A stretch of 52,090 nucleotides of DNA, taken from IMG/VR virus record IMGVR_UViG_3300043331_001402, positions 1 through 52,090 of that record; one strand, given 5' to 3'. Made by a program: the position numbers and the translations under genes. The notes beneath the pieces were generated by a model. The model ran no database searches. It was not told the DNA's origin and saw only the letters and a list, made by a program, of their open reading frames with translations. Positions 8,881-15,902 of the stretch are shown in pieces; the stretch's first letter is position 1; each line of letters opens with the position of its first letter. This stretch comes from a virus.

Positions 8881-9476
8881 TAGCAGAGATCCTCTTCCAC
8901 GAGTCGTGGCACCGTGAATTCTTCCTCAAGCAGCGTCGGCGTGCCGAAGACGACTTCATCGAGTACCGGCACCGCGAAACTATCGTCGACCAACTCGACA
9001 CAGTCGATGCCAGCCGCCGGCACGAACGGTGGAATCGCGAAGAACATCCCGCCTTCTTCGGGCTGATGTGGATGCTCGATCTCGTCAGGGAATTTGGGCT
9101 TCCAGGATTGACGCGCCCCGATCTCGATCAGCTCCCCAATCGGTGCGAGGAAGTAGGCGAGCTGCTGATCCGCCTCCATCTCCGGATACAGGATCTCGTC
9201 AGGGTAGCCGGGACGCCAACGCATGGGGCCGCTCGGCAGGTCGACGATCGCCGCGTGACTCGTGCCGACGAGAACACCTTCAGGGAGCGGTGGATCCGGA
9301 TCGATGAGGCTCGGATAGTTGGGCTGATAGCCCATGAAGATCGACTCAGCGGGAAGAAACCGAGGGGAGAATCCAGCGAGTTGTGCAGAGACGTCGAGTG
9401 TCGATTCCTCGTCAATACTGTCAGGGTAGTCGACTGTAATCCCGACCGTCGCGGATTCGAGGAAGAAGTTGTGCAT
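8880..9476 (-). CDS. Virion-associated protein with WxPxYPDEI repeats
   Basis: A 198-residue protein read from the ATG at 9476, whose first base is shared with the TAA of the preceding gene. Longer frames upstream would overlap that gene and are less likely. A short motif repeats: DYPDSIDEE, GYQPNYPSLIDP, WRPGYPDEILYP and WKPKFPDEIEHP. A similar WYPIYPDYIDP occurs in the protein at 5525-5959. The C-terminus carries SFAVPVLDEVVF and EEFTVPRLVEEDLC, like the end of the adjacent fibre-like protein. Such repeats appear in uncharacterised phage tail-region proteins. Function unknown. Confidence 0.55.
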   Translation of the reverse strand: MHNFFLESATVGITVDYPDSIDEESTLDVSAQLAGFSPRFLPAESIFMGYQPNYPSLIDPDPPLPEGVLVGTSHAAIVDLPSGPMRWRPGYPDEILYPEMEADQQLAYFLAPIGELIEIGARQSWKPKFPDEIEHPHQPEEGGMFFAIPPFVPAAGIDCVELVDDSFAVPVLDEVVFGTPTLLEEEFTVPRLVEEDLC

Positions 9477-9781
9477 TAGACACCAACAGCCCGCAGGAAC
9501 CGATCCCGCGCCTCCATCCTCTCCATCCGTCGCTCCCACGGCGTGCAGCCCCCGTGTCGATCACAGGCGAGACAGACCGGCTTCATGCACACGCGACAGA
9601 AGGCACCGGGCTCTTCACGGAACTGGCCCGGCTGTCCCGCCTTGGGAAGGAGATAGACCGTTGACGCGGATCCAGGCTTCGTGAACACGACGCGTTGGCA
9701 GTGAGAGCAGGTGACGGTGTCCCACTCACGTGTGGGCACCCCCGGCTCGACGACCAACGCATAGCCCCTGGACTCAGCCAA
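9476..9781 (-). CDS. Zinc-binding protein of the virion gene block
   Basis: A 101-residue protein with clear zinc-ribbon residues: TCSHCQRVVF near residue 24, and CRVCMKPVCLACDRHGGC near residue 62. The ending WERRMERMEARDRFLRAVG is helical and charged. Small proteins with this arrangement occur in many phage structural gene clusters. Whether they are virion components or assembly helpers is not known. It shares stop-start bases with both neighbours, so it belongs to the same translation unit. Confidence 0.6.
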   Translation of the reverse strand: MAESRGYALVVEPGVPTREWDTVTCSHCQRVVFTKPGSASTVYLLPKAGQPGQFREEPGAFCRVCMKPVCLACDRHGGCTPWERRMERMEARDRFLRAVGV

Positions 9782-10231
9782 CTACTGTTCCTCGTAGTGC
9801 ACGGTCGCCGTGATCGCCACCGCCGACGCCGTTGGAGTCTGGATCCCGATGCCGTTCGACGCGGTCGCCGGATATACGAGCGCTCCGTTGGGCGACGCCA
9901 CCCAGCGAAATGTCGCGCGTTGGTTGAGCGCGATCGCGAGCAAGACCGCGTTGGCCGTGTAAGTCGGCTCGACGGTGTGATTCTCCCCCGCATCCGATTC
10001 CGTCGCGGCATCGGCGGGATCGAGAGGCTGCGGCGTGACGGCGGTCGACGTCCCGAGCGCGGTGCAGCGTTGGAAGATGTACAGAAACGAGTTGTCGGCT
10101 GCGGCTGCTTCAGCTCCGAGCACGGCATCGTACCACTTCCCTCGACGCGGCCGTGTGGCATCGGCGCCGATCGTACCGAGCGATGCTACTGCCGATGCAG
10201 TGCGGTTCATCTGGACTGCGTACTTGGCCAT
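9782..10231 (-). CDS. Small virion protein of unknown role
   Basis: A 149-residue protein. Its body is Ala- and Thr-rich with a pattern of alternating hydrophobic residues ending in SAVAITATVHYEE, which suggests a beta-sandwich. It lies between a zinc protein and the Pro-rich protein at 10273 in the virion block. The start is preceded on the minus strand by an AAGGAGAC-like ribosome site. A minor structural protein is likely, but no family is recognised with confidence. Confidence 0.5.
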   Translation of the reverse strand: MAKYAVQMNRTASAVASLGTIGADATRPRRGKWYDAVLGAEAAAADNSFLYIFQRCTALGTSTAVTPQPLDPADAATESDAGENHTVEPTYTANAVLLAIALNQRATFRWVASPNGALVYPATASNGIGIQTPTASAVAITATVHYEEQ

Positions 10232-10272
10232 GTGAATACGTCTCCTTTACCGACAGTCTCGCCTGCTGTGAA

Positions 10273-10563
10273 TTACCTCTCGTCGATCGTGCCGGGATTG
10301 CGATCCTCCAAGCTCGGGGGAGCCGGTGGTGTGCCGCTCGGCTCGAAGCGATTCGGCTGCGCCGGCAAGCCAGAGACCGAGTTGGGCGTTTCTTCCCCAC
10401 CAGGAGCCGAGACGATGGGCTTGTCGTAGGGAGTCTGCAGCGCACTCGATCCGGACGTGTCGATGTTTGGATCGGTTCCGCTACTAACCACTCCAGCCCC
10501 GCCGAGCCCCGGCATCGGCACCGGATATTCTGTCCAGGGTGTTTTGAGATCACGAGTTGGCAT
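10273..10563 (-). CDS. Small Pro/Gly-rich protein
   Basis: A 96-residue protein read from MPTRDLKTPW at 10563. A GAGGAGGAAC ribosome site lies just upstream of that ATG and decides the start over a frame 20 codons longer. The chain is rich in Pro, Gly, Ser and Asn and looks largely disordered (for instance GGEETPNSVSGLPAQP). It is encoded between the adaptor-like gene at 10574 and the virion protein at 9782. It overlaps no neighbour. Function unknown; a flexible linker or assembly protein is possible. Confidence 0.5.
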   Translation of the reverse strand: MPTRDLKTPWTEYPVPMPGLGGAGVVSSGTDPNIDTSGSSALQTPYDKPIVSAPGGEETPNSVSGLPAQPNRFEPSGTPPAPPSLEDRNPGTIDER

Positions 10564-10573
10564 GCGTTCCTCC

Positions 10574-11518
10574 TCAGTAGAGATCGAGAATGGATGCGTC
10601 CGTCGCACGGAGCGCCTGATCATTGTACGCGAGATCCGCCAACGGCCAGTGCTCCCAGTGCACGCGCGCTAGATCGTCGCCGTAGTGCTCGTCGTCGTCA
10701 AGCGCGATCTGCTGGATCTTGAAATCGAACTCCTTCTCCAACCGATCGGCGAGCGAGAGGTTGAAGTAGGGATTGGGTTTGTCGGTGGTTCCCGGCCACT
10801 TCGCCGCCTGCGCGAGGGCTCCGACCTGGATCACGTCTCCCGCATCCGCGAGCACACCCGAGAAGGCTTGGCCGTCACTCCAATCGACGGCTTGCTTGTT
10901 GTAGATCGCCGGATAGCTCCGATTGACAGTAGGCCGAGGCCAGTACTCGTACTGAATACGACCGAGGGTCGATGGGTGTGTCGACGGCGCCCGAGCGGCG
11001 AGCAGACGCGGACCACTGTCCGACGACTGTCTGGTCGGATCGAGCATGTTTATCTGGTCTTCGGTGATCCACCACGCGAGTCGACGTTGATTGTAGGGGT
11101 CCGCAATGATCCGGAAGGACTTGAAGTCTGCCGGCATCGTCGCGTAGCCGTCGTAGATCTCGGCTGCGCCAGTCGCGTCGTCTTCGCCGTAGGCGCGGTC
11201 GAGCGTAATGGTGTTGACGTCGACGAAGGCGATGATCGTGTAGGTGGGGAAGGTACTGATTCGGAACTGGCGAGCGTTGTCGCCAGCGACGAAGAGGCCG
11301 ACCGACGTGACAGTCGCCGACCCTCGCGTCACCGTCACCGAGGCCACGGTGCGCGCGGCATTGATGGTGAGCGCGAGTTCACCACGGAGAAACGCCCACG
11401 AGCGAGAACGGGCGAGCTGCTTGTACGCCTCGTTCACCCATTCCCGCACGAGGAACGTTGGTGCAGCGGAGGCATGGAGCTTGACTGATCTCCACACCTC
11501 GCTGTAGGTCTGCGGCAC
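10574..11518 (-). CDS. Head-tail adaptor-like protein
   Basis: A 314-residue protein. The N-terminus (MPQTYSEVWRSVKLHASAAP, then FLVREWVNEAYKQLARSRSW) is typical of phage connector proteins: a short helix followed by 'WVNEAYxxLxxxxxW'. The middle alternates strands and turns, including ATMPADFKSFRIIADPYNQR, and the C-terminus is helical and acidic. It is close to the major capsid and decoration genes, as in phages where the adaptor follows the head genes. Similar layout is seen at 3531 and 4813. Portal-ring partner or neck role is inferred. Confidence 0.6.
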   Translation of the reverse strand: MPQTYSEVWRSVKLHASAAPTFLVREWVNEAYKQLARSRSWAFLRGELALTINAARTVASVTVTRGSATVTSVGLFVAGDNARQFRISTFPTYTIIAFVDVNTITLDRAYGEDDATGAAEIYDGYATMPADFKSFRIIADPYNQRRLAWWITEDQINMLDPTRQSSDSGPRLLAARAPSTHPSTLGRIQYEYWPRPTVNRSYPAIYNKQAVDWSDGQAFSGVLADAGDVIQVGALAQAAKWPGTTDKPNPYFNLSLADRLEKEFDFKIQQIALDDDEHYGDDLARVHWEHWPLADLAYNDQALRATDASILDLY

Positions 11519-11524
11519 GGCGGA

Positions 11525-11833
11525 CTAGACCCCGATCGCCTCAAACCGAGCCGAATACGCAGCGAGGTTCGTAGCTGGGGCAATCTCTGCACCAGCGAAG
11601 TCGAACCACTTCACGCGCCCGTTGGCGTAGTCATAGCGCACGACGCGCAGATCTATTCCATCGGTCGCGTGATCGAACAGGAGTACCTCGATCCGTGAGA
11701 GCCCAAACGCGGAAGGGGCGAGGACTTCGCCCCCTGTCGCGTAACTCGTCGGACCTGTGATACGCCCGACCTTCCGCGTCTTCGACCCGGTCCGGTCATG
11801 TCGGTCGGGGATAGTCGTCACATCAAGCGGCAT
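11525..11833 (-). CDS. Decoration-type small virion protein
   Basis: A 102-residue protein with the core FGLSRIEVLLFDHATDGIDL, then YDYANGRVKWFDFAG and the ending ARFEAIGV. In many phages proteins of this pattern are encoded directly after the major capsid gene and probably bind the capsid surface. Here it lies two genes downstream of that gene, consistent with the role. A diverged second copy is at 7015-7374. The decoration role is inferred from position and pattern. Confidence 0.6.
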   Translation of the reverse strand: MPLDVTTIPDRHDRTGSKTRKVGRITGPTSYATGGEVLAPSAFGLSRIEVLLFDHATDGIDLRVVRYDYANGRVKWFDFAGAEIAPATNLAAYSARFEAIGV

Positions 11834-11848
11834 GGACGTCTCCCTTCC

Positions 11849-12418
11849 CTAGACCGTCTCCGGAACGTCCAGGTCAGTCAGGACGGTGGCTTCCGGAGCA
11901 TTGGTCGTCAACGGCGAAGACACTCTCCCGAGCGGTACGTGTGTCGGGGCAGTGCCGATCGCCACGCGATCAGCCTTGCCTGCGGTCGCAGACGGGATGA
12001 TCGAATCCCCGGCGGCGAGTGCGGCCATCGACGCGTCAAGCATCTTGACGTGACGTGGTCCCGTGACCTGGACGCACATATAGTCGCCCGGTGTTGCCCA
12101 CGATCGGGCGAAGACTCCGGCGATGTCGTTGCGGTTGTTGGCGGTCGGACTGGTCGTCACCACGTAGCCGGCTCGATCCAACCACCACGCGACCGCGCTG
12201 GGGAAGGGTGAGACGGCCATGGACGAATCCGTCTTGACCAACTGGTACCGCTTCGAGCGCCCGGCACTCGCGGTCTCCACACCAGGAGATTGTCGCTGTG
12301 GGTTCTGAATCGTGAACCGCACACCGAGCACTCCTGGTGCGTGCAGGGTTGGCGTACTTTCCGTCTCCGGATCCCCCGACTGGAGGTAAACCGGAGGCAT
12401 TTCCCAACGGCTTGGCAT
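11849..12418 (-). CDS. Putative capsid decoration/stabilising protein
   Basis: A 189-residue protein immediately downstream of the major capsid gene. The C-terminal part contains AALAAGDSIIPSATAGKADR followed by VAIGTAPTHVPLGRVSS, a pattern seen in head decoration proteins of the DUF2190-like kind, where a 'GD.v..s..Gka' turn precedes short strands. The N-terminal half has scattered Trp and Tyr. The gene follows the capsid gene by about 25 bases. Capsid binding is inferred from order and pattern. Confidence 0.5.
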   Translation of the reverse strand: MPSRWEMPPVYLQSGDPETESTPTLHAPGVLGVRFTIQNPQRQSPGVETASAGRSKRYQLVKTDSSMAVSPFPSAVAWWLDRAGYVVTTSPTANNRNDIAGVFARSWATPGDYMCVQVTGPRHVKMLDASMAALAAGDSIIPSATAGKADRVAIGTAPTHVPLGRVSSPLTTNAPEATVLTDLDVPETV

Positions 12419-12442
12419 GATGCCCTCCTGTCTGCCTACAGA

Positions 12443-13612
12443 CTAGCTGGTGAATCCGAACATGGCTCGCGACAGCCGCAGAGCCCTGACGGTCAGGTTC
12501 CCTCCGAACAGGATTTGTCCGGAGACCTGATTGTCTTCCCGCGCGCCTTTGAACCCGGTGAAGCCGAACGCGAACTTGCTCGACTGCGCGATGTAGAGCC
12601 GGATGTAGGCGTCGTCGCCCTGTGGCCCGAAGTTCAGCCAGTAGAAGGTTTCAGACGCCGCGTTGTAGTTCCCGAGATCCGGATCGTTGACGCCGTCCTG
12701 TCCAGGCGCGTACTGGCTCATGACGATCGTCGCCTGATCGAACTTCATGCCGGGCCAGTTGATCTCCGGCTGTGTCGTGTCGATGATCTGATGGGGCAGG
12801 AAATTCTCCGCGATGAACCCCATGTTGCGATTCGTCGTGATTCCGATCGTCGGCCGCTCGTTGCCGATGATCGTCGAGAAGTACGAATGTCGAAGCGCAC
12901 GATACGACATGGGACCAGCGACGTTCACGGGGATCAGGCCGACTGGCGTGTCGAGCGCCGGAGAGACGTCAGCACGAGTTTGGCCACCGTAGCTCGGGAA
13001 CAGGTTCCCGAAGACCGTGGGTGTTGCCGCACTACCGAACGCTTCCTCGATCCCGTTGATCTCGGCTGAGCGATCGTCGCCGACGAGCGCTTGCCCGTGA
13101 TGAAAGGCGGCGATTTCGAGAATGGCTGACATGGTCAACGCGGCTTGCGCCATGTCGGTGCGGATCACGCTGAAGGCCGCGCGTGGACCTGCCATCTCGA
13201 CTTCGATATCTTCGAGGAACTCTGTGACGTTGACTTGATAGTAGCGAGGGGTGAACAGCAGACCCGTTCTGGTCTGGTGTCTGGTAACAACGAACGAGGT
13301 GCCCTTCTTGTACGCGCCACCCTTCATAGGCTTGTACATGAAGTTCTCTTGGATCTGCGGCCCGATCCACTTGCGCGTGAATCGAGCTTTGGCCATCGCG
13401 ATGAAGGGTCCAGCCTTGAAGTAGCCGTCTACCACCCCCGGCATGATCTCTTTGGTGACGGTGGTGTTGACGTCGTCAAGCTGAATGGCCAGGATGACGG
13501 GGAACAGGTATGCGGCGTCTGGATTGATCCAGAGCGCCAGCACCCACACGAACAGCGCAGTCACACGGGGATGAGCCCCGAGCCATCTGAGTGCGCCAAG
13601 AAAGTTCTGCAC
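12443..13612 (-). CDS. Major capsid protein (HK97-fold type)
   Basis: A 389-residue protein starting at a GTG, preceded by an AGGAGG site. From about residue 45 the chain (QLDDVNTTVTKEIMPGVVDG) reads as the capsid protein of a family of phages in which 'TVTKEIMPGVVDGYF' leads into the N-terminal arm, followed by QENFMYKPMKGGAYKKG. Later parts (EDIEVEMAGPRAAFSVIRTD and FGGNLTVRALRLSRAMFG) fit the spine helix and C-terminal strands of the HK97 fold. Neighbours support it: scaffold-like gene upstream, decoration genes downstream. Residues 1-44 are strikingly hydrophobic and may be a cleaved or membrane-directed arm. Confidence 0.8.
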   Translation of the reverse strand: MQNFLGALRWLGAHPRVTALFVWVLALWINPDAAYLFPVILAIQLDDVNTTVTKEIMPGVVDGYFKAGPFIAMAKARFTRKWIGPQIQENFMYKPMKGGAYKKGTSFVVTRHQTRTGLLFTPRYYQVNVTEFLEDIEVEMAGPRAAFSVIRTDMAQAALTMSAILEIAAFHHGQALVGDDRSAEINGIEEAFGSAATPTVFGNLFPSYGGQTRADVSPALDTPVGLIPVNVAGPMSYRALRHSYFSTIIGNERPTIGITTNRNMGFIAENFLPHQIIDTTQPEINWPGMKFDQATIVMSQYAPGQDGVNDPDLGNYNAASETFYWLNFGPQGDDAYIRLYIAQSSKFAFGFTGFKGAREDNQVSGQILFGGNLTVRALRLSRAMFGFTS

Positions 13613-13639
13613 GGCGGTCCTCCTGCCTAAAAGTAGACG

Positions 13640-14446
13640 CTATGTGGGCGCCCCGTTTCGCGCCTGTTGCAGACGGTCGTACTCCGCAGCGGCTGAATCG
13701 ACCGTATAGTCTCCAGGTTTGCGATCGGTAGCGGTCAACGCATCGAGCGGCGAGGGGGAGGCATCACGCAGCGGGAACGGTTGCAGCACCGGCTGCTTCT
13801 TCCGCTCCTCCGAGAGGCGCTTCTGAACCTCGTCCTCGATCCGTTTGTCTTCGAGTTTCTTGTTGTGTTCCTGGACACGCACGCCGTAGACCGAGTCGTA
13901 CGCATCCTGAAGTGTGATGCGCTTCTGCACGGCCGTCGCCATGACTTGGTTCATGTCAGGCGCTTCGCCAAACATCTGTTGATGCTTGGCGGTGAGAGTC
14001 GTCGCGAGCCCAAGTACGGCGACTTGGCCCCTCTCACGTTCACCGAGGTAATTGTCCAGTTCTTCTTTGGTCATGCCTGCCTTTGGTGGATCCGGATTCG
14101 GGTTAGGATTCGGATTCCCATTGCCCTTCGACAACTTGTCGTACTCGGGCTTGATTTTCATGTAATCCTTAATCGCCGCGTTGTGTTCCTCCCACCACTC
14201 CCTGTTTTTGGTCGTCAGCTCGTCGAGTTCGGCTTTGGTCTGATCAAGCTCAGTTTCCTTAGCTTTCAACTCGTCGAACCTCCGATTGATCTCGGCCTGC
14301 CCGAGAGCACCTGTCCCGATGACTACCAGTGCCTCCTCGACGTCAGTGCCGTGGAAGATTGCCTCGGCCTGTGCTCGCTTCTCCGTGGGGAGTTTGGCAA
14401 GCACTCCAGCGAGGAACTCCTTACCCGAATCTGATGCCTTCGACAT
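13640..14446 (-). CDS. Scaffolding-like protein
   Basis: A 268-residue acidic and basic helical protein, encoded directly before the major capsid gene, which is the usual place for scaffold. Residues about 48-90 are a predicted coiled coil (AEINRRFDELKAKETELDQT and more), followed by a flexible NPNPNPNPDPP linker and a second charged helix (EDKRIEDEVQKRLSEERKKQ). Such proteins fill the prohead and leave before DNA packaging. The ATG has a GAGGAGGG site upstream. Identity rests on order, coiled coil and composition. Confidence 0.7.
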   Translation of the reverse strand: MSKASDSGKEFLAGVLAKLPTEKRAQAEAIFHGTDVEEALVVIGTGALGQAEINRRFDELKAKETELDQTKAELDELTTKNREWWEEHNAAIKDYMKIKPEYDKLSKGNGNPNPNPNPDPPKAGMTKEELDNYLGERERGQVAVLGLATTLTAKHQQMFGEAPDMNQVMATAVQKRITLQDAYDSVYGVRVQEHNKKLEDKRIEDEVQKRLSEERKKQPVLQPFPLRDASPSPLDALTATDRKPGDYTVDSAAAEYDRLQQARNGAPT

Positions 14447-14511
14447 GACCTGCCCTCCTCACGAGTCCAGCACCTGCCTCACGGCTCCAGTACCTCTCGT
14501 GTGCGTATGAA

Positions 14512-14883
14512 CTAGACCGACCCTGGTCCTGCGATACCACGATCCATGCCGCCACCAGGGAAGGCGGCACCCGGAGCTGTCGGGGAGATCGGGCCTGCTC
14601 CAGATTCCATCAGCTCGGCAAGGAATCGTTGGAGCATGTCCTTCATCATCGCGAGCATCGCGGCCTTGTCAGGCACGATCTGCGCGTAACTGTCCAGCAT
14701 CGACGCGATCTTGGTCGCGGATGCCGTGATGCCAGTCAACACTTCCGGCGGCAACTGATTCGACGGAATCGTCGGGGCCATGCCACCCATCGAGAAGGGC
14801 GCATTCGGATCGGCCCCACCCATCGGTGTGGGGGAGGGCGGTGGCTGATCGAGCGCCGAGGATCCCGGCATTGGGAGGGCCAT
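14512..14883 (-). CDS. Small Pro/Gly/Met-rich protein
   Basis: A 123-residue protein. The N-terminus is Pro- and Gly-rich (LDQPPPSPTPMGGADP), the middle has an amphipathic helix (KAAMLAMMKDMLQRFLAELM) and the end is again Gly-rich. It lies between the scaffold-like gene and a run of tiny basic genes. It may be a head assembly or internal protein; no family is recognised. Confidence 0.5.
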   Translation of the reverse strand: MALPMPGSSALDQPPPSPTPMGGADPNAPFSMGGMAPTIPSNQLPPEVLTGITASATKIASMLDSYAQIVPDKAAMLAMMKDMLQRFLAELMESGAGPISPTAPGAAFPGGGMDRGIAGPGSV

Positions 14884-14884
14884 C

Positions 14885-15022
14885 TTACTTTTTCCTCATT
14901 GATCGACGCGGAGACTTTTTCGCGTTGGTCACGCCACGTCGAATGAGTTGACCAGTGGGGCGGAGCTTCTCGGTGCGCGACTGGATCTGGTAATCTTCGG
15001 TCGCTCGCGTGAGCTTAGCCAT
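14885..15022 (-). CDS. Tiny basic protein, 45 aa
   Basis: A 45-residue frame opening MAKLTRATEDYQIQS and ending in a basic tail (TNAKKSPRRSMRKK). Its ATG shares a base with the TGA of the 19-codon gene upstream (TGATG), and its TAA is one base from the next ATG, so translation is probably coupled on both sides. It is the last of six consecutive small basic genes between portal and scaffold-like genes. Role unknown; see the finding on this run. Confidence 0.55.
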   Translation of the reverse strand: MAKLTRATEDYQIQSRTEKLRPTGQLIRRGVTNAKKSPRRSMRKK

Positions 15023-15081
15023 CAGTAACGCCCCATTTTCTTGGGCATCGAGAGTGATTTCTTCGATCCCTTCTTCTTCAT
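15022..15081 (-). CDS. Microprotein, 19 aa, very basic
   Basis: A 19-codon frame, MKKKGSKKSLSMPKKMGRY, with eight Lys/Arg. It is supported by an AGAGGAAG ribosome site and by TGATG stop-start overlaps with the genes on both sides. The longer frame that would include it lies across the neighbouring 64-aa gene in another frame and is rejected. A virion-internal or DNA-binding peptide is possible, but nothing is known. Confidence 0.5.
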   Translation of the reverse strand: MKKKGSKKSLSMPKKMGRY

Positions 15082-15275
15082 CACTTCCTCTTGCTCGACA
15101 GCGTGCGCTTGACTACGGTTTTGCCGAACGAGGCGAGACGTTTGATCCCTTCCTGTTCGGCCATCTCTTTTCGCGAGGGGAGCCGGATATCGCTCGTGCG
15201 CTTGCCGACGATCCCTGACGCACGTTTGGCTTTCTCCAGCCCACGACGGGCGAAAAAGCCGGGCTTCTCTGCCAC
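15081..15275 (-). CDS. Small basic protein, 64 aa
   Basis: A 64-residue Lys/Arg-rich protein (MAEKPGFFARRGLEKAKRAS at the start, ending KRTLSSKRK). It is tied by stop-start overlaps to the genes on both sides, forming part of the basic-protein run before the portal gene. No known domain is recognised. DNA or internal head binding is inferred from charge and location. Confidence 0.55.
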   Translation of the reverse strand: MAEKPGFFARRGLEKAKRASGIVGKRTSDIRLPSRKEMAEQEGIKRLASFGKTVVKRTLSSKRK

Positions 15276-15457
15276 TAGCGTCGTCCCCCACGCATCGAGC
15301 GTTTCTTCGATGGGACTTTCTCGCCAGCTTTGCGTGCCTCACTGAGGCCAATCGCGATCGCTTGCTTGCGCGACCTCACACGCGGACCCTTCTTCGAGCC
15401 GCTGTGCAGCTCGCCCGCCTTGAACTCGCGCATGACTTTCTCGACCTTGCCTGCCAT
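15275..15457 (-). CDS. DUF6496-like protein, 60 aa
   Basis: A 60-residue basic protein. The sequence KVEKVMREFKAGELHSGSKK, then VRSRKQAIAIGLSEARKAGE, is the signature of the DUF6496 family, found widely in phages and bacteria with a near-fixed 'KVMxEFKxGKLxSGSxxGxxVxxRKQAIAIALSEA' core. The family function is not known. Here it sits in a row of small basic proteins next to the portal gene, so a packaging or virion role is possible. Confidence 0.75.
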   Translation of the reverse strand: MAGKVEKVMREFKAGELHSGSKKGPRVRSRKQAIAIGLSEARKAGEKVPSKKRSMRGGRR

Positions 15458-15460
15458 GGG

Positions 15461-15661
15461 CTACCTCAGTGAGAACGATCGCTTCCCGCGCATCTTCTTC
15501 TGCACCATCGAGACACGCGAACTCGCCTTCGATCCTTGATCGGCCTTCGAGAGTGTCGTGCCATCGTCGGTCGGCTTCTTCGCAAGTCCACGCCCGCCCA
15601 TCTTGCCGGCGAGTTTCCCTGCGAGTGAGCCGGCGATTCCGCCGAGCATGCCACCAAACAT
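15461..15661 (-). CDS. Small Gly/Lys-rich protein, 66 aa
   Basis: A 66-residue protein with a Gly-rich hydrophobic opening (MFGGMLGGIAGSLAGKLAGK) and a Lys/Arg-rich remainder ending KKMRGKRSFSLR. The N-terminus could insert in a membrane or pack as a glycine-zipper helix. It is one of the basic run before the portal gene, and its ATG shares a base with the stop of the preceding gene. Function unknown. Confidence 0.55.
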   Translation of the reverse strand: MFGGMLGGIAGSLAGKLAGKMGGRGLAKKPTDDGTTLSKADQGSKASSRVSMVQKKMRGKRSFSLR

Positions 15662-15849
15662 CAGCGCCTCCCTTGGAGCATCGTCTTCTGCACGAGCGAC
15701 AGACGTTTCTCTTCCTTCTTGTGGTGCCTGCGCGCACCTGAGAGACGTTTGCGATCGCCGTTGATCTCCGCTGCGCGCATCAGCGTGCGATGATCGTCCT
15801 CACCTTGGAAGTCGCGATCGATCGCCGGCATGGACGGTTTGCTCTTCAT
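15661..15849 (-). CDS. Small basic protein, 62 aa
   Basis: A 62-residue protein whose middle reads DDHRTLMRAAEINGDRKR, a motif shared by small proteins near portal genes in many phages ('DxRTLxxAxEIxxDxxR'). It ends KTMLQGRR after HHKKEEKR. It follows the portal gene and leads the run of small basic genes. Function unknown. The 53 bp between it and the portal gene hold its ribosome site only. Confidence 0.55.
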   Translation of the reverse strand: MKSKPSMPAIDRDFQGEDDHRTLMRAAEINGDRKRLSGARRHHKKEEKRLSLVQKTMLQGRR

Positions 15850-15902
15850 TGAAATGCCTCACAGCGTGAGGGAAAACGAAAACGAAGTCAAGGAGTTCTG
15901 AC

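Noticed and set aside
15022-15351. A 109-codon basic protein
   Set aside because: Its first part lies over the 64-aa and DUF6496-like genes in another frame; only the last 19 codons have a ribosome site and coupling.
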